This document shows, one piece after another, positions 53,253 to 62,585 of a DNA stretch of 64,000 bases. Each line of letters opens with the position of its first letter. Within the stretch, counting starts at the first letter, position 1. The translations under genes and the position numbers were made by a program. This DNA is from Halocalculus aciditolerans. GTDB taxonomy: Archaea; Halobacteriota; Halobacteria; Halobacteriales; Halobacteriaceae. Below the pieces are notes generated by a model. It was given only the letters and a program-made list of their open reading frames with translations, did no database searches and had not been told where the DNA came from. Location of the stretch: assembly GCF_014647475.1 (NCBI RefSeq), contig NZ_BMPG01000004.1:1-64000 (forward strand), read 5' to 3'.

Positions 53253-54338
53253 ATGAGTGTGAAACGAGTGCTCTTGTTCACACCGAAGTATCCACCTTAC
53301 CAAGGTGGTGCACCGACCTATTATTCAAACTTGGTTCAAGAATTAGAGCGTACCGAAATCACGGTAGTTACTCAGGCTCATCCAAACAAGCCACTAAGAG
53401 AGAATAAAGAAGGTACATCGATCTATCGTACAGTCTATCGGCCACATTGGGGCGGCAAAATGATGGGTACCCTTGTCGGGGTCTTTAGTCTGTTCCTTAC
53501 GATCATTGCGGTATATTGTATAAACAAGCAGGACACAATAATAGCGCATGCTTCGTCTATTTCAACCTTTGCGGCGTCGGTTACGTCGGAAGTTACACGT
53601 ACGCCAATCATCTATGACTGCCGCGATCTATCAATTCGAGAGTGCTTAGTCAAGATTGGATATGACCGTGAGTATATCAGTTGTTCACCTAGTGTGGACC
53701 AGATGTTGATTTCATTTGGTGTTAAAGATGAGAATATTAAACGAGTAGAAATAGTGAATCCGGAATACACGTCGAGATTTGAGCGAGAACCCCATATAAC
53801 AAACAACGAGAGTGGAGAATACTATCGATGTATATATGTAGGTGCTTTGGAACCGCATAAGAATGTCCACTCGTTGGTAAAAGCGCTTCAGTTAGTGCCA
53901 AGTGGAGAAATTAAGTTAGATATCGTAGGGAACGGCTCTGAGCGAGAGCGATTACAAGACCTAGTGGAGAGAAGGGACCTAACAGACACGGTAGACTTTC
54001 ATGGTGAGCTTGACCACAGAACAGTACTCAAGATGATTCGTGATTCGAATCTTTTGATCCACCCATCAAAGAGAGAAACAGGCCCAAGAACGGTTCAAGA
54101 AGCACAACAGATTGGGACGCCGGTAATAGCAACACCAGTGGGGAAAACGCCAGAACTCATTAGCCACATGAAAAATGGACTCCTCACAAGAGACGATCCA
54201 GAAAATATCGCAGAGAATATCAACTATGCATTAAATAATCAAAGAGAGATGAGGGAAATGGCTATTGAAGGGCAGAAGAGTTTCTCGCCAGCGGAATGGG
54301 ATAAGACTGTCAAGACAATAAATAAACTAGTTAATTGA
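53253..54338 (+). CDS. Glycosyltransferase family 4 (third)
   Basis: The 361-residue GT-B enzyme begins LLFTPKYPPYQGGAPTYYSNL and has IYVGALEPHKNVHSLVKAL. It closes with the E-x7-E region RETGPRTVQEAQQIGTPVIA. The ATG at 53253 is chosen because the family N-terminus follows; a start 16 codons upstream lies in the spacer. It converges with the GT2 gene one base downstream. Confidence 0.92.
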   Translation: MSVKRVLLFTPKYPPYQGGAPTYYSNLVQELERTEITVVTQAHPNKPLRENKEGTSIYRTVYRPHWGGKMMGTLVGVFSLFLTIIAVYCINKQDTIIAHASSISTFAASVTSEVTRTPIIYDCRDLSIRECLVKIGYDREYISCSPSVDQMLISFGVKDENIKRVEIVNPEYTSRFEREPHITNNESGEYYRCIYVGALEPHKNVHSLVKALQLVPSGEIKLDIVGNGSERERLQDLVERRDLTDTVDFHGELDHRTVLKMIRDSNLLIHPSKRETGPRTVQEAQQIGTPVIATPVGKTPELISHMKNGLLTRDDPENIAENINYALNNQREMREMAIEGQKSFSPAEWDKTVKTINKLVN

Positions 54339-54339
54339 A

Positions 54340-55203
54340 TCATCTGAACAGATATGGGTGTCGCAGGCCATCAACAGCAATACAATGTCTCTCTTCGATA
54401 TCAGTCAGTGTAACAGACTCCGCATCGATCCTTGCGTTTAGATCGCCTTTAGAAGAGTAGTCATTAGGTGTAGAATATTTTTCTCGGGGTAGAGATAAGA
54501 CCTTGGCATATATACTGGATAGAACTTCCCAGAGAACTCGAGAAACGGAGTAGTGAGACAAGGACCAACGAATCCAGCTCATTAGAGATATTCCGACTTG
54601 AAAGTCAGTGATCTTCTGGGAAATCCCATTACGTATTTTCTGCATGAATCCAGGATCGTATCCGATCGAGACACAAACAGGATCGTGTTCTAGCCAGATT
54701 AGTTGGTTCTGTTCAAATAGTCGCCGCCAGAGATCACGATCTTCTCCACGCTGAAGGTTCCGGTAAGGGCCATACCTTAACAACAGATCTTTCGAAGATA
54801 CGTTAAGGTTATTCCCTTTTAGGTACACATCCTCACAAACAGAATCGCGGATCTTTTCGTAGATAGTGACGAAATCCAAGATTCCAGCATAGTAACAGTC
54901 GTCTGCGTCCAATTGGAGGAGAATATGTTCTCCTTTAGCATGTTGGACAGCAATATTTCGGTCTTCGCCAAGCCGCCTTGAAGGATTACGATTTAAGTAA
55001 ACCACACGAATCTGCTGATAATTCTCTTCTAATTCAGAGAGAATCGTAGTGGTGGAATCAACCGAACCTCCATCCACAACAATAATTTCGAATCGATTAT
55101 CGACTTGATTCAGTATCGATAGCAATGACTCACGAACCGTATTTTCCATATCTAAGCAACAAACAGTAATGGAATATTCTGGATCTATAGATGTGATTTC
55201 CAT
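54340..55203 (-). CDS. Glycosyltransferase family 2
   Basis: The 287-residue GT-A enzyme has SITVCCLDMENTVRESL at the N-terminus, the first Asp in VDGGSVDSTTTIL, and the metal-binding DADD (LLQLDADDCY) near residue 101. ATG 55203 matches the family; it shares a divergent 52-base promoter region with the deacetylase gene. Confidence 0.92.
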   Translation of the reverse strand: MEITSIDPEYSITVCCLDMENTVRESLLSILNQVDNRFEIIVVDGGSVDSTTTILSELEENYQQIRVVYLNRNPSRRLGEDRNIAVQHAKGEHILLQLDADDCYYAGILDFVTIYEKIRDSVCEDVYLKGNNLNVSSKDLLLRYGPYRNLQRGEDRDLWRRLFEQNQLIWLEHDPVCVSIGYDPGFMQKIRNGISQKITDFQVGISLMSWIRWSLSHYSVSRVLWEVLSSIYAKVLSLPREKYSTPNDYSSKGDLNARIDAESVTLTDIEERHCIAVDGLRHPYLFR

Positions 55204-55255
55204 GTGAAGGTAATTGGTACGGAAGTATTTTGATGATTCGAAAACAAGCGTGAGT

Positions 55256-56182
55256 ATGGTTGGAAGGGGTGCGATGGTAATCTCTCTTGACACGGAACTT
55301 AAATGGGGCTATCATGGATTTCCTACGAGAAAGACATGGGAAAGCAGTGGAGAAGAAATTAGGAGGAAGGTAAGCCGATTATTGGATATGTTTAGTGAAT
55401 TGGACGTTCCAGCCACATGGGCAATTGTTGGCCACTTATTTTTAGATAGTTGTAATGGAGAACATGAGAATATGCCGAAGCCGGAGTATAAGAATCGATC
55501 TGGGGACTGGTATGACGAAGATCCTGGAGGTGATTTTGATGAATCAAGCTGCTATTTCGCCCCAGATATCGTAGATAGAATACACTCATCAAACCAAAGC
55601 CACGAGATTGGTTCACACACCTTCTCACATATTCTATGTCAAGAAGATGGAATCAGTGCTGGCGTGGTAAAAGAAGAGATTCAAGCGTGTATAGAGATAG
55701 CGAGACGCAAAGGAATTGAGATTAGCTCATTAGTATTCCCCCGAAACCAAGTTAATTTCATAGATGAGGTTGGGGAGACAGGCATAGTTGCCTATCGAGG
55801 GGTCTCCCCCGAAGAAAGTCTCCGAGACAAAAGGTTTGGAAGATATCGGTCGTTTCTCCGTTATATTCGAAGAAAATCTGCTCCTGTAGTTAAACCAGTG
55901 AAAAGGGGACAAGGAATTTGGGAGATCCCAGCTTCACAATATCTTCAAGAAGATCCCGGTCCGAAAGTTGCAAATTGGGGAAGAAGGCGTCACCCTAGAG
56001 TCACGCGGGCTATGAAATCGATACGTAAGGCAAAACAGGCAGGCGGAGTATATCACGTGTGGTCTCATCCTCAAGATTTTACTGAGGAAAGCTTTCAAGA
56101 TTTAAATAATATTATAGAATATGCCAATAACATTTCTCTCCCTGTAATCACAATGAGAGAGGTAATAAACCAGTACCGATAA
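55256..56182 (+). CDS. Polysaccharide deacetylase (CE4-like)
   Basis: The 308-residue protein has the NodB-homology start MVISLDTELKWGYHG (the conserved Asp), a second block EIGSHTFSHILC (H-x3-H metal ligands), and VFPRNQVNF. The C-terminal catalytic block VYHVWSHPQDF carries the general acid His. It would remove acetyl groups from an amino sugar in the glycan. ATG 55256 is favoured; 55274 is possible. Confidence 0.9.
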   Translation: MVGRGAMVISLDTELKWGYHGFPTRKTWESSGEEIRRKVSRLLDMFSELDVPATWAIVGHLFLDSCNGEHENMPKPEYKNRSGDWYDEDPGGDFDESSCYFAPDIVDRIHSSNQSHEIGSHTFSHILCQEDGISAGVVKEEIQACIEIARRKGIEISSLVFPRNQVNFIDEVGETGIVAYRGVSPEESLRDKRFGRYRSFLRYIRRKSAPVVKPVKRGQGIWEIPASQYLQEDPGPKVANWGRRRHPRVTRAMKSIRKAKQAGGVYHVWSHPQDFTEESFQDLNNIIEYANNISLPVITMREVINQYR

Positions 56183-56199
56183 AATAGTCGCTGAGTACC

Positions 56200-56379
56200 A
56201 TGGAGATACCCGTCAGCGAGGATATCAGAAAGAAACTAAAAGAACGTGCACAAAAGAAGGGATTCAGCAGTACCGAAGAGTATTGCTCAGAGATACTGAG
56301 AACAGTAATCTTGGAATTAGATAATGAGAAGCATGATCAGAAAGTACAGCAGAGGTTAGAAGATTTGGGATACCTTTAG
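56200..56379 (+). CDS. Small ribbon-helix-helix-like protein
   Basis: The 59-residue protein IPVSEDIRKKLKERAQKK, FSSTEEYCSEILRTVILEL looks like a CopG/Arc-type DNA-binding or anchoring module. It opens 17 bases after the deacetylase stop. Its TAG overlaps the TAA of the convergent phosphatase gene by 2 bases, which is extremely tight. Codon use agrees with its AT-rich neighbours. Confidence 0.8.
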   Translation: MEIPVSEDIRKKLKERAQKKGFSSTEEYCSEILRTVILELDNEKHDQKVQQRLEDLGYL

Positions 56380-57908
56380 AGCGGGCTGTCCCTCGCAATA
56401 TTACGAATGCGAGCGATTTCAGTAATATATTCATAACTATCAGTATATTCGATATCACGATTTGCGAGACCAGATTCAGGAGAAAAAACGTCTTTCCGTA
56501 CACAACCATCCATGTCAGACGGGATAGGATTCCCGTATAGATGAAGTATTGTCGGAGTGAGATCTAAGATCGAGAGTCCATCAATAGAGCCGCTCCGGAA
56601 ACTGGGCCCAAGTGCGGCGAACAATCCATTCCGCTTGTTCTCCGCTCTCCAATTACCATCCGAGGGATTAGAAAATATTTCATTTCTTCCGATTCCGCCC
56701 TGAATGTGTACACCCGGTGTTTGATTAATACATAAATCAGGGGCTTCATCAAGATAGGGTCCAGAATAGATATCTTCACCTTTAACCACCTCTTTTGCCA
56801 CAGCGGTCCCAGAAGGCCCACGAATATCAGTTAGTTCATCAATTAGTTTTTCCCGAATTATGTGGTACTCTTTCGAGTCCTTAGGGGCATTTATATAAAC
56901 AGGCCCTTGCCCACTTGCGAGGGCAAGAGTGTCAGTCCAATTAATGTGGTTGGTTTTTTGTCCACGTTTAAGTTCTCCCTGTTCATCAGGTAATGAATTC
57001 AGAAGACGATCTGGAGCGAGATTTCTAGCTAAGTTTCCAACACCGACAGAATCAACAAATTTCCCAATTCGTTCTCGCGATAGGCCTAGCTCTTGTAATT
57101 TGGACGAGATTCCAGTGTTGACTGAAAGATAACCATTGTTCGCAAGCCATGTGTTGATATGAAATACTGTGTCTATTTTGGTAGAACCATGGTCACTCAT
57201 AAGGATAACATCTGTTTCATCATCAAGAAATTCACCAATATGATTGTCAATTATTTTCCACCCTTTCAAAGTATCTTCAGATCTCCAGAGGAAGTGCTGA
57301 AGAACATTTATATAAAAAGTGGTTACTTGCAGGAAGGATAAGTCGTACTCATCGGCTAATAGTTTCGCAGCACGGAATCGAGAGTCAATCACATCATATA
57401 TTTCAGATAAAGACTCTGAGTCACGAGGATTTATACGGTGTTCTGGCATGACGCGATAGTCCAGTTTACGGTCCAATAACTTCTCAACTTCAGGAGGAGA
57501 GGCATATCCGGTATTATCTCCATCAGGAGCCCCAGAGACCACAAATCCATTTATTGATTTCGGTGGATGAGTAGTAGGAACACCAATAACCCCAACAGGG
57601 GAATCCTGGGCCAAAATCTCCCATAATTCAATCGTATTGTGTTTTCTATCTTCAGGGTAATACACTCGTTTCTCATCAAGGTCGATATTCTCCCACCAAA
57701 AAATCCCAAACTTTCCCGGGTTCTTTCCGGTAGAGTAAGCTTTCCAGTTTGGGGACGTTACCGGTGGTAGAACAGACTCAAGATCGCTAGTCAGACCCGA
57801 TTCGAATATTCTTTGAAGGTTTGGTAGTTCTCCAGCATCAATCCAAGGTTCAAGAATCTCAAAGTGAGCACCATCCAGGCCAACAACAACTGTATTAGGG
57901 GAACTCAT
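56376..57908 (-). CDS. Alkaline-phosphatase-superfamily phosphodiesterase/sulfatase-like enzyme
   Basis: This protein has about 510 residues. The N-terminal metal site is VVVGLDGAHFEIL (Asp), the nucleophile region PPVTSPNWKAYSTGKNPG (Thr), the second metal site ILMSDHGSTK, and the C-terminal His is in PGVHIQGG. It resembles nucleotide pyrophosphatase/type I phosphodiesterase proteins common in haloarchaeal glycan loci. It could add or remove a phosphate-linked group on the glycan. Start ATG 57908 is selected over an upstream in-frame codon. Confidence 0.86.
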   Translation of the reverse strand: MSSPNTVVVGLDGAHFEILEPWIDAGELPNLQRIFESGLTSDLESVLPPVTSPNWKAYSTGKNPGKFGIFWWENIDLDEKRVYYPEDRKHNTIELWEILAQDSPVGVIGVPTTHPPKSINGFVVSGAPDGDNTGYASPPEVEKLLDRKLDYRVMPEHRINPRDSESLSEIYDVIDSRFRAAKLLADEYDLSFLQVTTFYINVLQHFLWRSEDTLKGWKIIDNHIGEFLDDETDVILMSDHGSTKIDTVFHINTWLANNGYLSVNTGISSKLQELGLSRERIGKFVDSVGVGNLARNLAPDRLLNSLPDEQGELKRGQKTNHINWTDTLALASGQGPVYINAPKDSKEYHIIREKLIDELTDIRGPSGTAVAKEVVKGEDIYSGPYLDEAPDLCINQTPGVHIQGGIGRNEIFSNPSDGNWRAENKRNGLFAALGPSFRSGSIDGLSILDLTPTILHLYGNPIPSDMDGCVRKDVFSPESGLANRDIEYTDSYEYITEIARIRNIARDSPL

Positions 57909-57983
57909 GATCTGGCAATATGGGTTAGAAAGGTAGTAATGTTTTTGCATGCATAAGAGGAACGGTATAGCGCAGATCTGCCA

Positions 57984-59354
57984 CTAAGTCCAGATAGACC
58001 ATAATTGCCTCACAACAATTCCTAAGTCGTACCAGAAATCCTGCTTCCGGATATACTCAAGATCGTACCGTAATTTCTGCTCGGGTTCTTCACTGGACAC
58101 ACCGTTAATCTGCGCCAACCCCGTTAGGCCCGGTTTGACGAACCATCGTTTACGCCAAGCCCCAACGTCTCCCTCCAAAACCTCCTCTTCATCGGTCCAC
58201 GCGGCTCTTGGCCCGACGACGCTCATGTCGCCGACGAGGATTGACCAGAGCTGTGGGATTTCGTCGAGGTGCGTCGACCGGATGAAGCGACCGACACGAG
58301 TTACGCGGTCTTCATCCTCGCCGGGGTCGACGTCTTCACTCTCGGGGACCATACTCCGGAATTTGTACACCGTAAACGTCTCGCCGAATTCGGCAGTGCG
58401 TTCCTGACTGTACAACACGGGACCGGGTGAGTCCACCTTAATCGCGACGGCGACGACCACCATCACGGGAAGCGCACAGAGCAACGCGAATCCTGCGAAC
58501 AGAACGTCGAACAGCCGCTTCACGATTCGTTCCTGCCAGTCCCAGGGTTCGAGGTCGACGTCGACGAGGTCCCCGTCGGCACTCGGGGCAGTGAGTACAC
58601 TATCCGTGTGATTCCGATGCACCTTCACGTCGACGCCGTGGTCGTGACAGTCGGCAAGGGCAGTGAAGAACTCCCCGCGAGATGGTTCGCTGAAGGCGAA
58701 GATGGCGGTGTCGACGTCGTGGTCGACAAGGATCTCCCCGAGGGACCGGAGGTCGCCGAGGACGGGGAGCATGCCGAGGGGATGTCCGCCGTCGGCGATC
58801 GCGGGTGGGGCGTCGGTGTCGACGTTGTAGGCGCTGGGTGGGGAGACGAAGCCGATGAGGGGGAGGTCGGTGGTTTCGATGATGTCGTGGATCTCCTGGG
58901 CGTCGTCGCCGACGACGATGGCGCGCGCCTCGCCGTCGCGGGGGCGGCGGCGGAGCGCGACGAACCACGCGGGGACGGCGATGAAGGTCACGAGGCCGAG
59001 GACGATGAGGGTGGCGCGCGGGAGGCGGTAGGAGTAGTCGAAGTACCCGAGGGTGGCGAGCGCGAGAAGCCCCGAGAGGGTGCGACGCGAGGCGAGCGTG
59101 AGCGTGTCGAGGACGCGTCGCGGGCGAGGTTTGAACAGCGGGGTGAGGGCGACGAGGAACGCGCCGACGCAGATGACCGCGGACACGACGGCATCGGTAC
59201 CCGAAAGAACCTGTGGCCGGAGGCGCGCCAGGACGGGAACGGCGTCCGTCACGGCTGCTTGGACCGCCGCGTGGTTCGCGAGGAGGAACGCGAGGAGGAC
59301 TACGGCGACAGTACCAGACACGCTCGCGAGCCGGTACCGCGTATTCGACGCCAT
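57984..59354 (-). CDS. Polyprenyl-phosphate sugar-1-phosphate transferase
   Basis: The 456-residue protein has four N-terminal membrane helices, a CoA-binding-like middle domain, a fifth helix and the conserved C-terminal transferase domain: KRLFDVLFAGFALL, DSPGPVLYSQERTAEFGETF, YKFRSMVPESE, THLDEIPQLWSILVGDMSVVGPR and PGLTGLAQINGVSS. It places the first sugar-1-phosphate on a polyprenyl phosphate. ATG 59354 gives the correct N-terminus. The last 120-150 bases are noticeably AT-richer than the rest of the gene. Confidence 0.93.
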   Translation of the reverse strand: MASNTRYRLASVSGTVAVVLLAFLLANHAAVQAAVTDAVPVLARLRPQVLSGTDAVVSAVICVGAFLVALTPLFKPRPRRVLDTLTLASRRTLSGLLALATLGYFDYSYRLPRATLIVLGLVTFIAVPAWFVALRRRPRDGEARAIVVGDDAQEIHDIIETTDLPLIGFVSPPSAYNVDTDAPPAIADGGHPLGMLPVLGDLRSLGEILVDHDVDTAIFAFSEPSRGEFFTALADCHDHGVDVKVHRNHTDSVLTAPSADGDLVDVDLEPWDWQERIVKRLFDVLFAGFALLCALPVMVVVAVAIKVDSPGPVLYSQERTAEFGETFTVYKFRSMVPESEDVDPGEDEDRVTRVGRFIRSTHLDEIPQLWSILVGDMSVVGPRAAWTDEEEVLEGDVGAWRKRWFVKPGLTGLAQINGVSSEEPEQKLRYDLEYIRKQDFWYDLGIVVRQLWSIWT

Positions 59355-59550
59355 CGAACTACACCTCAGTATGACGACGGCCAGCATAAGGCCTTTGACG
59401 TGCACATCCGCCCAACGCGAAACGGAGTCCACTCCGCCGTAAACGAGGGGGCCACGAGCGTCGAACTCTGACGCCCACCGAGCGTCCGGGGGTGAGAGAC
59501 GTCGACGCCACATTCATGGGCGAATAGGGTGACGAGTCAGTGCACGAGAC

Positions 59551-60423
59551 ATGTCCACGGTACTGGTCGTCGTCGGCGTCGTCCTCCTGTTCGTCGCGGC
59601 GTTCGCTGGGGTGTACGGTCGACGGCAGCATCGAAAGAGCGCGCTAGTCGAAGGGACCGAGACGACGTCTGTCCGGGACATCGACGAGGAGGGGCGCGTG
59701 GAGGTGAAGGGGACCGTGCGCGCGGAGGAGGGGTTCGAGTCACCGATTGCGGGTGAGCGGAGCGTGCTCTCGGCGTGGGAGGTCGAGGAGTGGGACGAGC
59801 GCGGGGGGTCCGAGATGTGGGAGACGCGCGCCGCGGGCGTGTACGCGACGCCGTTCGAAGTCGATGACGGGACGGACAGCGTTCGCGTCGACGTCGGTAG
59901 TCACGTGGACGATGCGTCGTCGGGGACGGGAATCGACGATGTCCAGGTGGGCGTCGTCGACGTCGACCGATTCCTCTCGAACGGCGTGGCCGTCGACGGG
60001 GTGCACGCAGCCCTTGAGGGTTTCTCCGTCGAGGCGAGCGTGCCACCGGACGCGGAGCCGCCCGAGCGAATCGCGGCGTTCGTTCGCGGCGAGACGAGCG
60101 TCGAGACACAGACGAATTCGATCACGAACGTCCTGGACGTCGGGACTGTGCACGGCGAGCGACGGTACTACGAGGGCACGCTCACGCCGGGCGACGAGAT
60201 CTACCTCCTCGGGGAGGTTCGCGCCGCCGAGAACGCGACGTACCCGTTGAAGCCCGACGACGTCACCGTCGCGCCGCCCGACGACGGCCACCTCATCGTC
60301 TCGGACGAATCCGAAGCCGAGCTCGTCGACTCCTTCGGGCAGTACACGTACGCGTATGCGGGAGCCGCCGTCGCGGCCGTCGCCGGCGCTATCGCGCTCG
60401 CCATCGGAGCCGGCGTCGTATAA
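59551..60423 (+). CDS. GIDE-domain membrane protein (MAPL-like)
   Basis: The 290-residue protein has an N-terminal helix, a GIDE-type domain (RVEVKGTVRAEEGFESPIAGERSVLSAWEVEEW), and a C-terminal membrane helix (YTYAYAGAAVAAVAGAIALAIG). GIDE domains occur in E3 ubiquitin ligase MAPL and in prokaryotic membrane proteins; the RING finger of MAPL is absent here. No function can be assigned. Confidence 0.78.
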   Translation: MSTVLVVVGVVLLFVAAFAGVYGRRQHRKSALVEGTETTSVRDIDEEGRVEVKGTVRAEEGFESPIAGERSVLSAWEVEEWDERGGSEMWETRAAGVYATPFEVDDGTDSVRVDVGSHVDDASSGTGIDDVQVGVVDVDRFLSNGVAVDGVHAALEGFSVEASVPPDAEPPERIAAFVRGETSVETQTNSITNVLDVGTVHGERRYYEGTLTPGDEIYLLGEVRAAENATYPLKPDDVTVAPPDDGHLIVSDESEAELVDSFGQYTYAYAGAAVAAVAGAIALAIGAGVV

Positions 60424-60457
60424 CTGGAGGATTCGCCGGGCCGCCTCTCGTCGAGCG

Positions 60458-61444
60458 CTACGAGTCGCGGACGAGGGGTTCGTACCAGTCGCGGTTGGCT
60501 TGGTACCAGTCGATGAACTCGCTGACGCCCTCGCGAATCGAATGAGTGGCTTCGTAGCCGATGCGGTCGTGGGCTTTCGAGACGTCGGCGTGCGTGTGTT
60601 CGGCGTCGGCGTCGTTGCGCTCGGCGTACTCGATGTCGAGCTCGGGGGCGAGTTGGTCGCGGATCTCGGTGGCGAGTTCGTTGATGGAGATGTTGTCCGT
60701 GCTTCCGATGTTCATGATTTCGCCGTCGGCGCTGTCGTCGTCGAGGAGGGTGTCGTTGGCGCGGACGATGTCGTCGATGTAGGTGAAGTCACGGGTCTGT
60801 TCGCCGCTCCCGTAGACGACGGGGGGTTCGTCGTTCACGCAGCGCGAGACGAAGTTCGAGATCGCCATGTTGGGGCGCATCCGCGGGCCGTAGACGGTGA
60901 AGTAGCGAAGCGCCACTGTGGGAAGCCCGTAAATCTCGTTGTAGACGCGCGTATATTGCTCGCCGGCGAGTTTGGAGACGCCGTACGGGCTCACTGGCGT
61001 CGTGGGGTGGTCTTCGTCGTAGGGGAGGTACTCGGGCTTCCCGTACACCGAGGAAGAGGACGCGACGACGACGCGTTCGATGCCCGTGTCGCGGGCGGCG
61101 TCGAGGACGTTGAGCGTGCCGTCGACGTTGATGCTGTTCGGCTTCCGTGGGTTGTCGACGCTCGTTCGCACGCCCGCCTGCGCGGCCTCGTGGAAGACGT
61201 AGTCGACGTCTTCGACGAGGTCGTAGACGAGGTCCTCGTCGCGCACGTCGCCCTCGACGAGCTCGTACGAGCCCTCGGTCTCCTCGGCCGCCTCGCGGGC
61301 GACTTCGACGTTGTGCTCTTTCAGCTGGACGTTGTAGTACGGGTCGAAGTTATCGACGACGACGACGTCGTGGCCCTCCCGCACGAAGTGCTCGGCGAGA
61401 TGCCCGCCGATGAAGCCAGCACCGCCAGTGACGAGAATGCTCAT
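60458..61444 (-). CDS. NAD-dependent nucleotide-sugar epimerase
   Basis: The 328-residue SDR begins MSILVTGGAGFIGGHLAEHF (NAD loop). It has SSSSVYGKPEYLPYDE and the catalytic YxxxK in SPYGVSKLAGEQ (Tyr149 region), then VYGPRMRPNMAISNF and TRDFTYIDDIV. This fits UDP-glucose/UDP-glucuronate 4-epimerases. It supplies an activated sugar to the locus. A leaderless promoter precedes it. Confidence 0.94.
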   Translation of the reverse strand: MSILVTGGAGFIGGHLAEHFVREGHDVVVVDNFDPYYNVQLKEHNVEVAREAAEETEGSYELVEGDVRDEDLVYDLVEDVDYVFHEAAQAGVRTSVDNPRKPNSINVDGTLNVLDAARDTGIERVVVASSSSVYGKPEYLPYDEDHPTTPVSPYGVSKLAGEQYTRVYNEIYGLPTVALRYFTVYGPRMRPNMAISNFVSRCVNDEPPVVYGSGEQTRDFTYIDDIVRANDTLLDDDSADGEIMNIGSTDNISINELATEIRDQLAPELDIEYAERNDADAEHTHADVSKAHDRIGYEATHSIREGVSEFIDWYQANRDWYEPLVRDS

Positions 61445-61468
61445 TACACGATACCGCCCGCGGGAAGG

Positions 61469-61477
61469 GTAAAAAGA
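61469..61477 (-). promoter_or_regulatory. TATA box of the epimerase gene
   Basis: TCTTTTTAC on the minus strand is centred 28 bp from the ATG at 61444, typical of a leaderless haloarchaeal message. Confidence 0.6.
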
Positions 61478-61772
61478 CACCGGAGCACGTGCTACTGGAA
61501 AGCCAATCACTCCGCAAACGACCGCCTCCGTGCACTCGCCGCAACGGCTTAAGGCCCGCATCGAGTAGACTCAGCGCAGACACGGCGTCCGGCAGCGATT
61601 CCGCAACCCCGTTGACGATGAAGGCCGTCAGGTTAGCTCGACGAGCGCTATCAAGCCGCCGAGAGCGACGGGGAGCGCCGCGAGATCGCGCTAGACTAGA
61701 GATGGGGGAGCTTGATGGACGCCGCCACGCCGACATCGACGCGGCGCTCGAAGACGGATACCTACAGACGCC
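61478..61772. other. Intergenic region between aglF-like and epimerase genes
   Basis: No supportable gene. A 20-codon minus-strand stretch ending in TGA (about 61632-61694) encodes a hydrophobic run (LAALPVALGGLIALVELT) that may be the tail of a lost membrane protein. Confidence 0.5.
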
Positions 61773-62501
61773 TTATTCTGCGGCGCGCGCCGTCCCTTCG
61801 AGGCGTTCTTCGGCTTCTTCCTGGTCTTCGGGGTAGCCGACGTCGATGCGCCAGCCCTTCATCCGGATGGCGTCGATGGTGCGGCCGCTCTGAATCAACA
61901 GGTCGATGGCCTCGGAGATTTCGTACTCGCCGCGGTTCGACGGCTGGACGAGGTGGCAGGCGTGGAAGATCGCGGGCGTGAACGTGTAGAATCCGGTCAT
62001 GACGAGGTTCGACGGCGGGTCGTCGGGTTTCTCGACGACGTCCGTGATTTCGCCGTACTTGTTCGTCACGCAGACGCCGTAGCGACTCGCCTCCTCGTAG
62101 GGGACTTCCTCGACGAGGAACGCCGCGTCGGCGCGCTCTTCTTCCTGTCGACGCACGACGTCTTCGAGGTTGGCGTCGAAGATGTTGTCGCCGAGCATGA
62201 GCATGAAGTCGTCGTCGATGTACTCCTCGACGGTGAGGAGGGCGTGCGCGAGCCCCTTCTGCTCGCGCTGGTGCGCGTAGGTGATGGGGATGCCCTGGAA
62301 CTCATCGCCGTAGTGCTCGATGATCTTCTCCTTCATGTAGCCGACGACGACGACGAACTCGTCAGCGCCGAGGTCGGCGAGCTGCTCGAAGCAGTGCGTG
62401 AGAATCGGCTTCCCGGCGACCTCCACCATTCCCTTCGGTTTGTCCTCCGTGAGGGGGCGGAGTCGCGTTCCTTCGCCAGCCGCGAGGACGACAGCCTGCA
62501 T
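61773..62501 (-). CDS. aglF: Sugar-1-phosphate nucleotidyltransferase (AglF-like)
   Basis: The 242-residue enzyme begins MQAVVLAAGEGTRLRPLTEDKPKGMVEVAGKPIL, the NTP-transferase signature, and has a catalytic-site Asp in MLMLGDNIFD. The second conserved site is VVEKPDDPPS. It makes UDP- or dTDP-glucose-type donors. It is homologous to Haloferax AglF, which acts in S-layer N-glycosylation. It has a leaderless promoter and runs in the same direction as the epimerase. Confidence 0.9.
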   Translation of the reverse strand: MQAVVLAAGEGTRLRPLTEDKPKGMVEVAGKPILTHCFEQLADLGADEFVVVVGYMKEKIIEHYGDEFQGIPITYAHQREQKGLAHALLTVEEYIDDDFMLMLGDNIFDANLEDVVRRQEEERADAAFLVEEVPYEEASRYGVCVTNKYGEITDVVEKPDDPPSNLVMTGFYTFTPAIFHACHLVQPSNRGEYEISEAIDLLIQSGRTIDAIRMKGWRIDVGYPEDQEEAEERLEGTARAAE

Positions 62502-62523
62502 ACGGGGACCGAACGCACCGAGT

Positions 62524-62533
62524 GCTAAATACC
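62524..62533 (-). promoter_or_regulatory. TATA box of the aglF-like gene
   Basis: GGTATTTAGC on the minus strand is centred about 27-29 bp upstream of the ATG at 62501, indicating a leaderless transcript. Confidence 0.6.
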
Positions 62534-62585
62534 TTGTACTCTCTCAGACTCGACGCATCGACACACGCTCGGGTCGAAGAGCGGG

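Noticed and set aside
61489-61836. Plus-strand 115-codon frame upstream of aglF
   Set aside because: Overlaps the end of the aglF-like gene on the other strand, is Arg/Ser-rich and has no domain or promoter.
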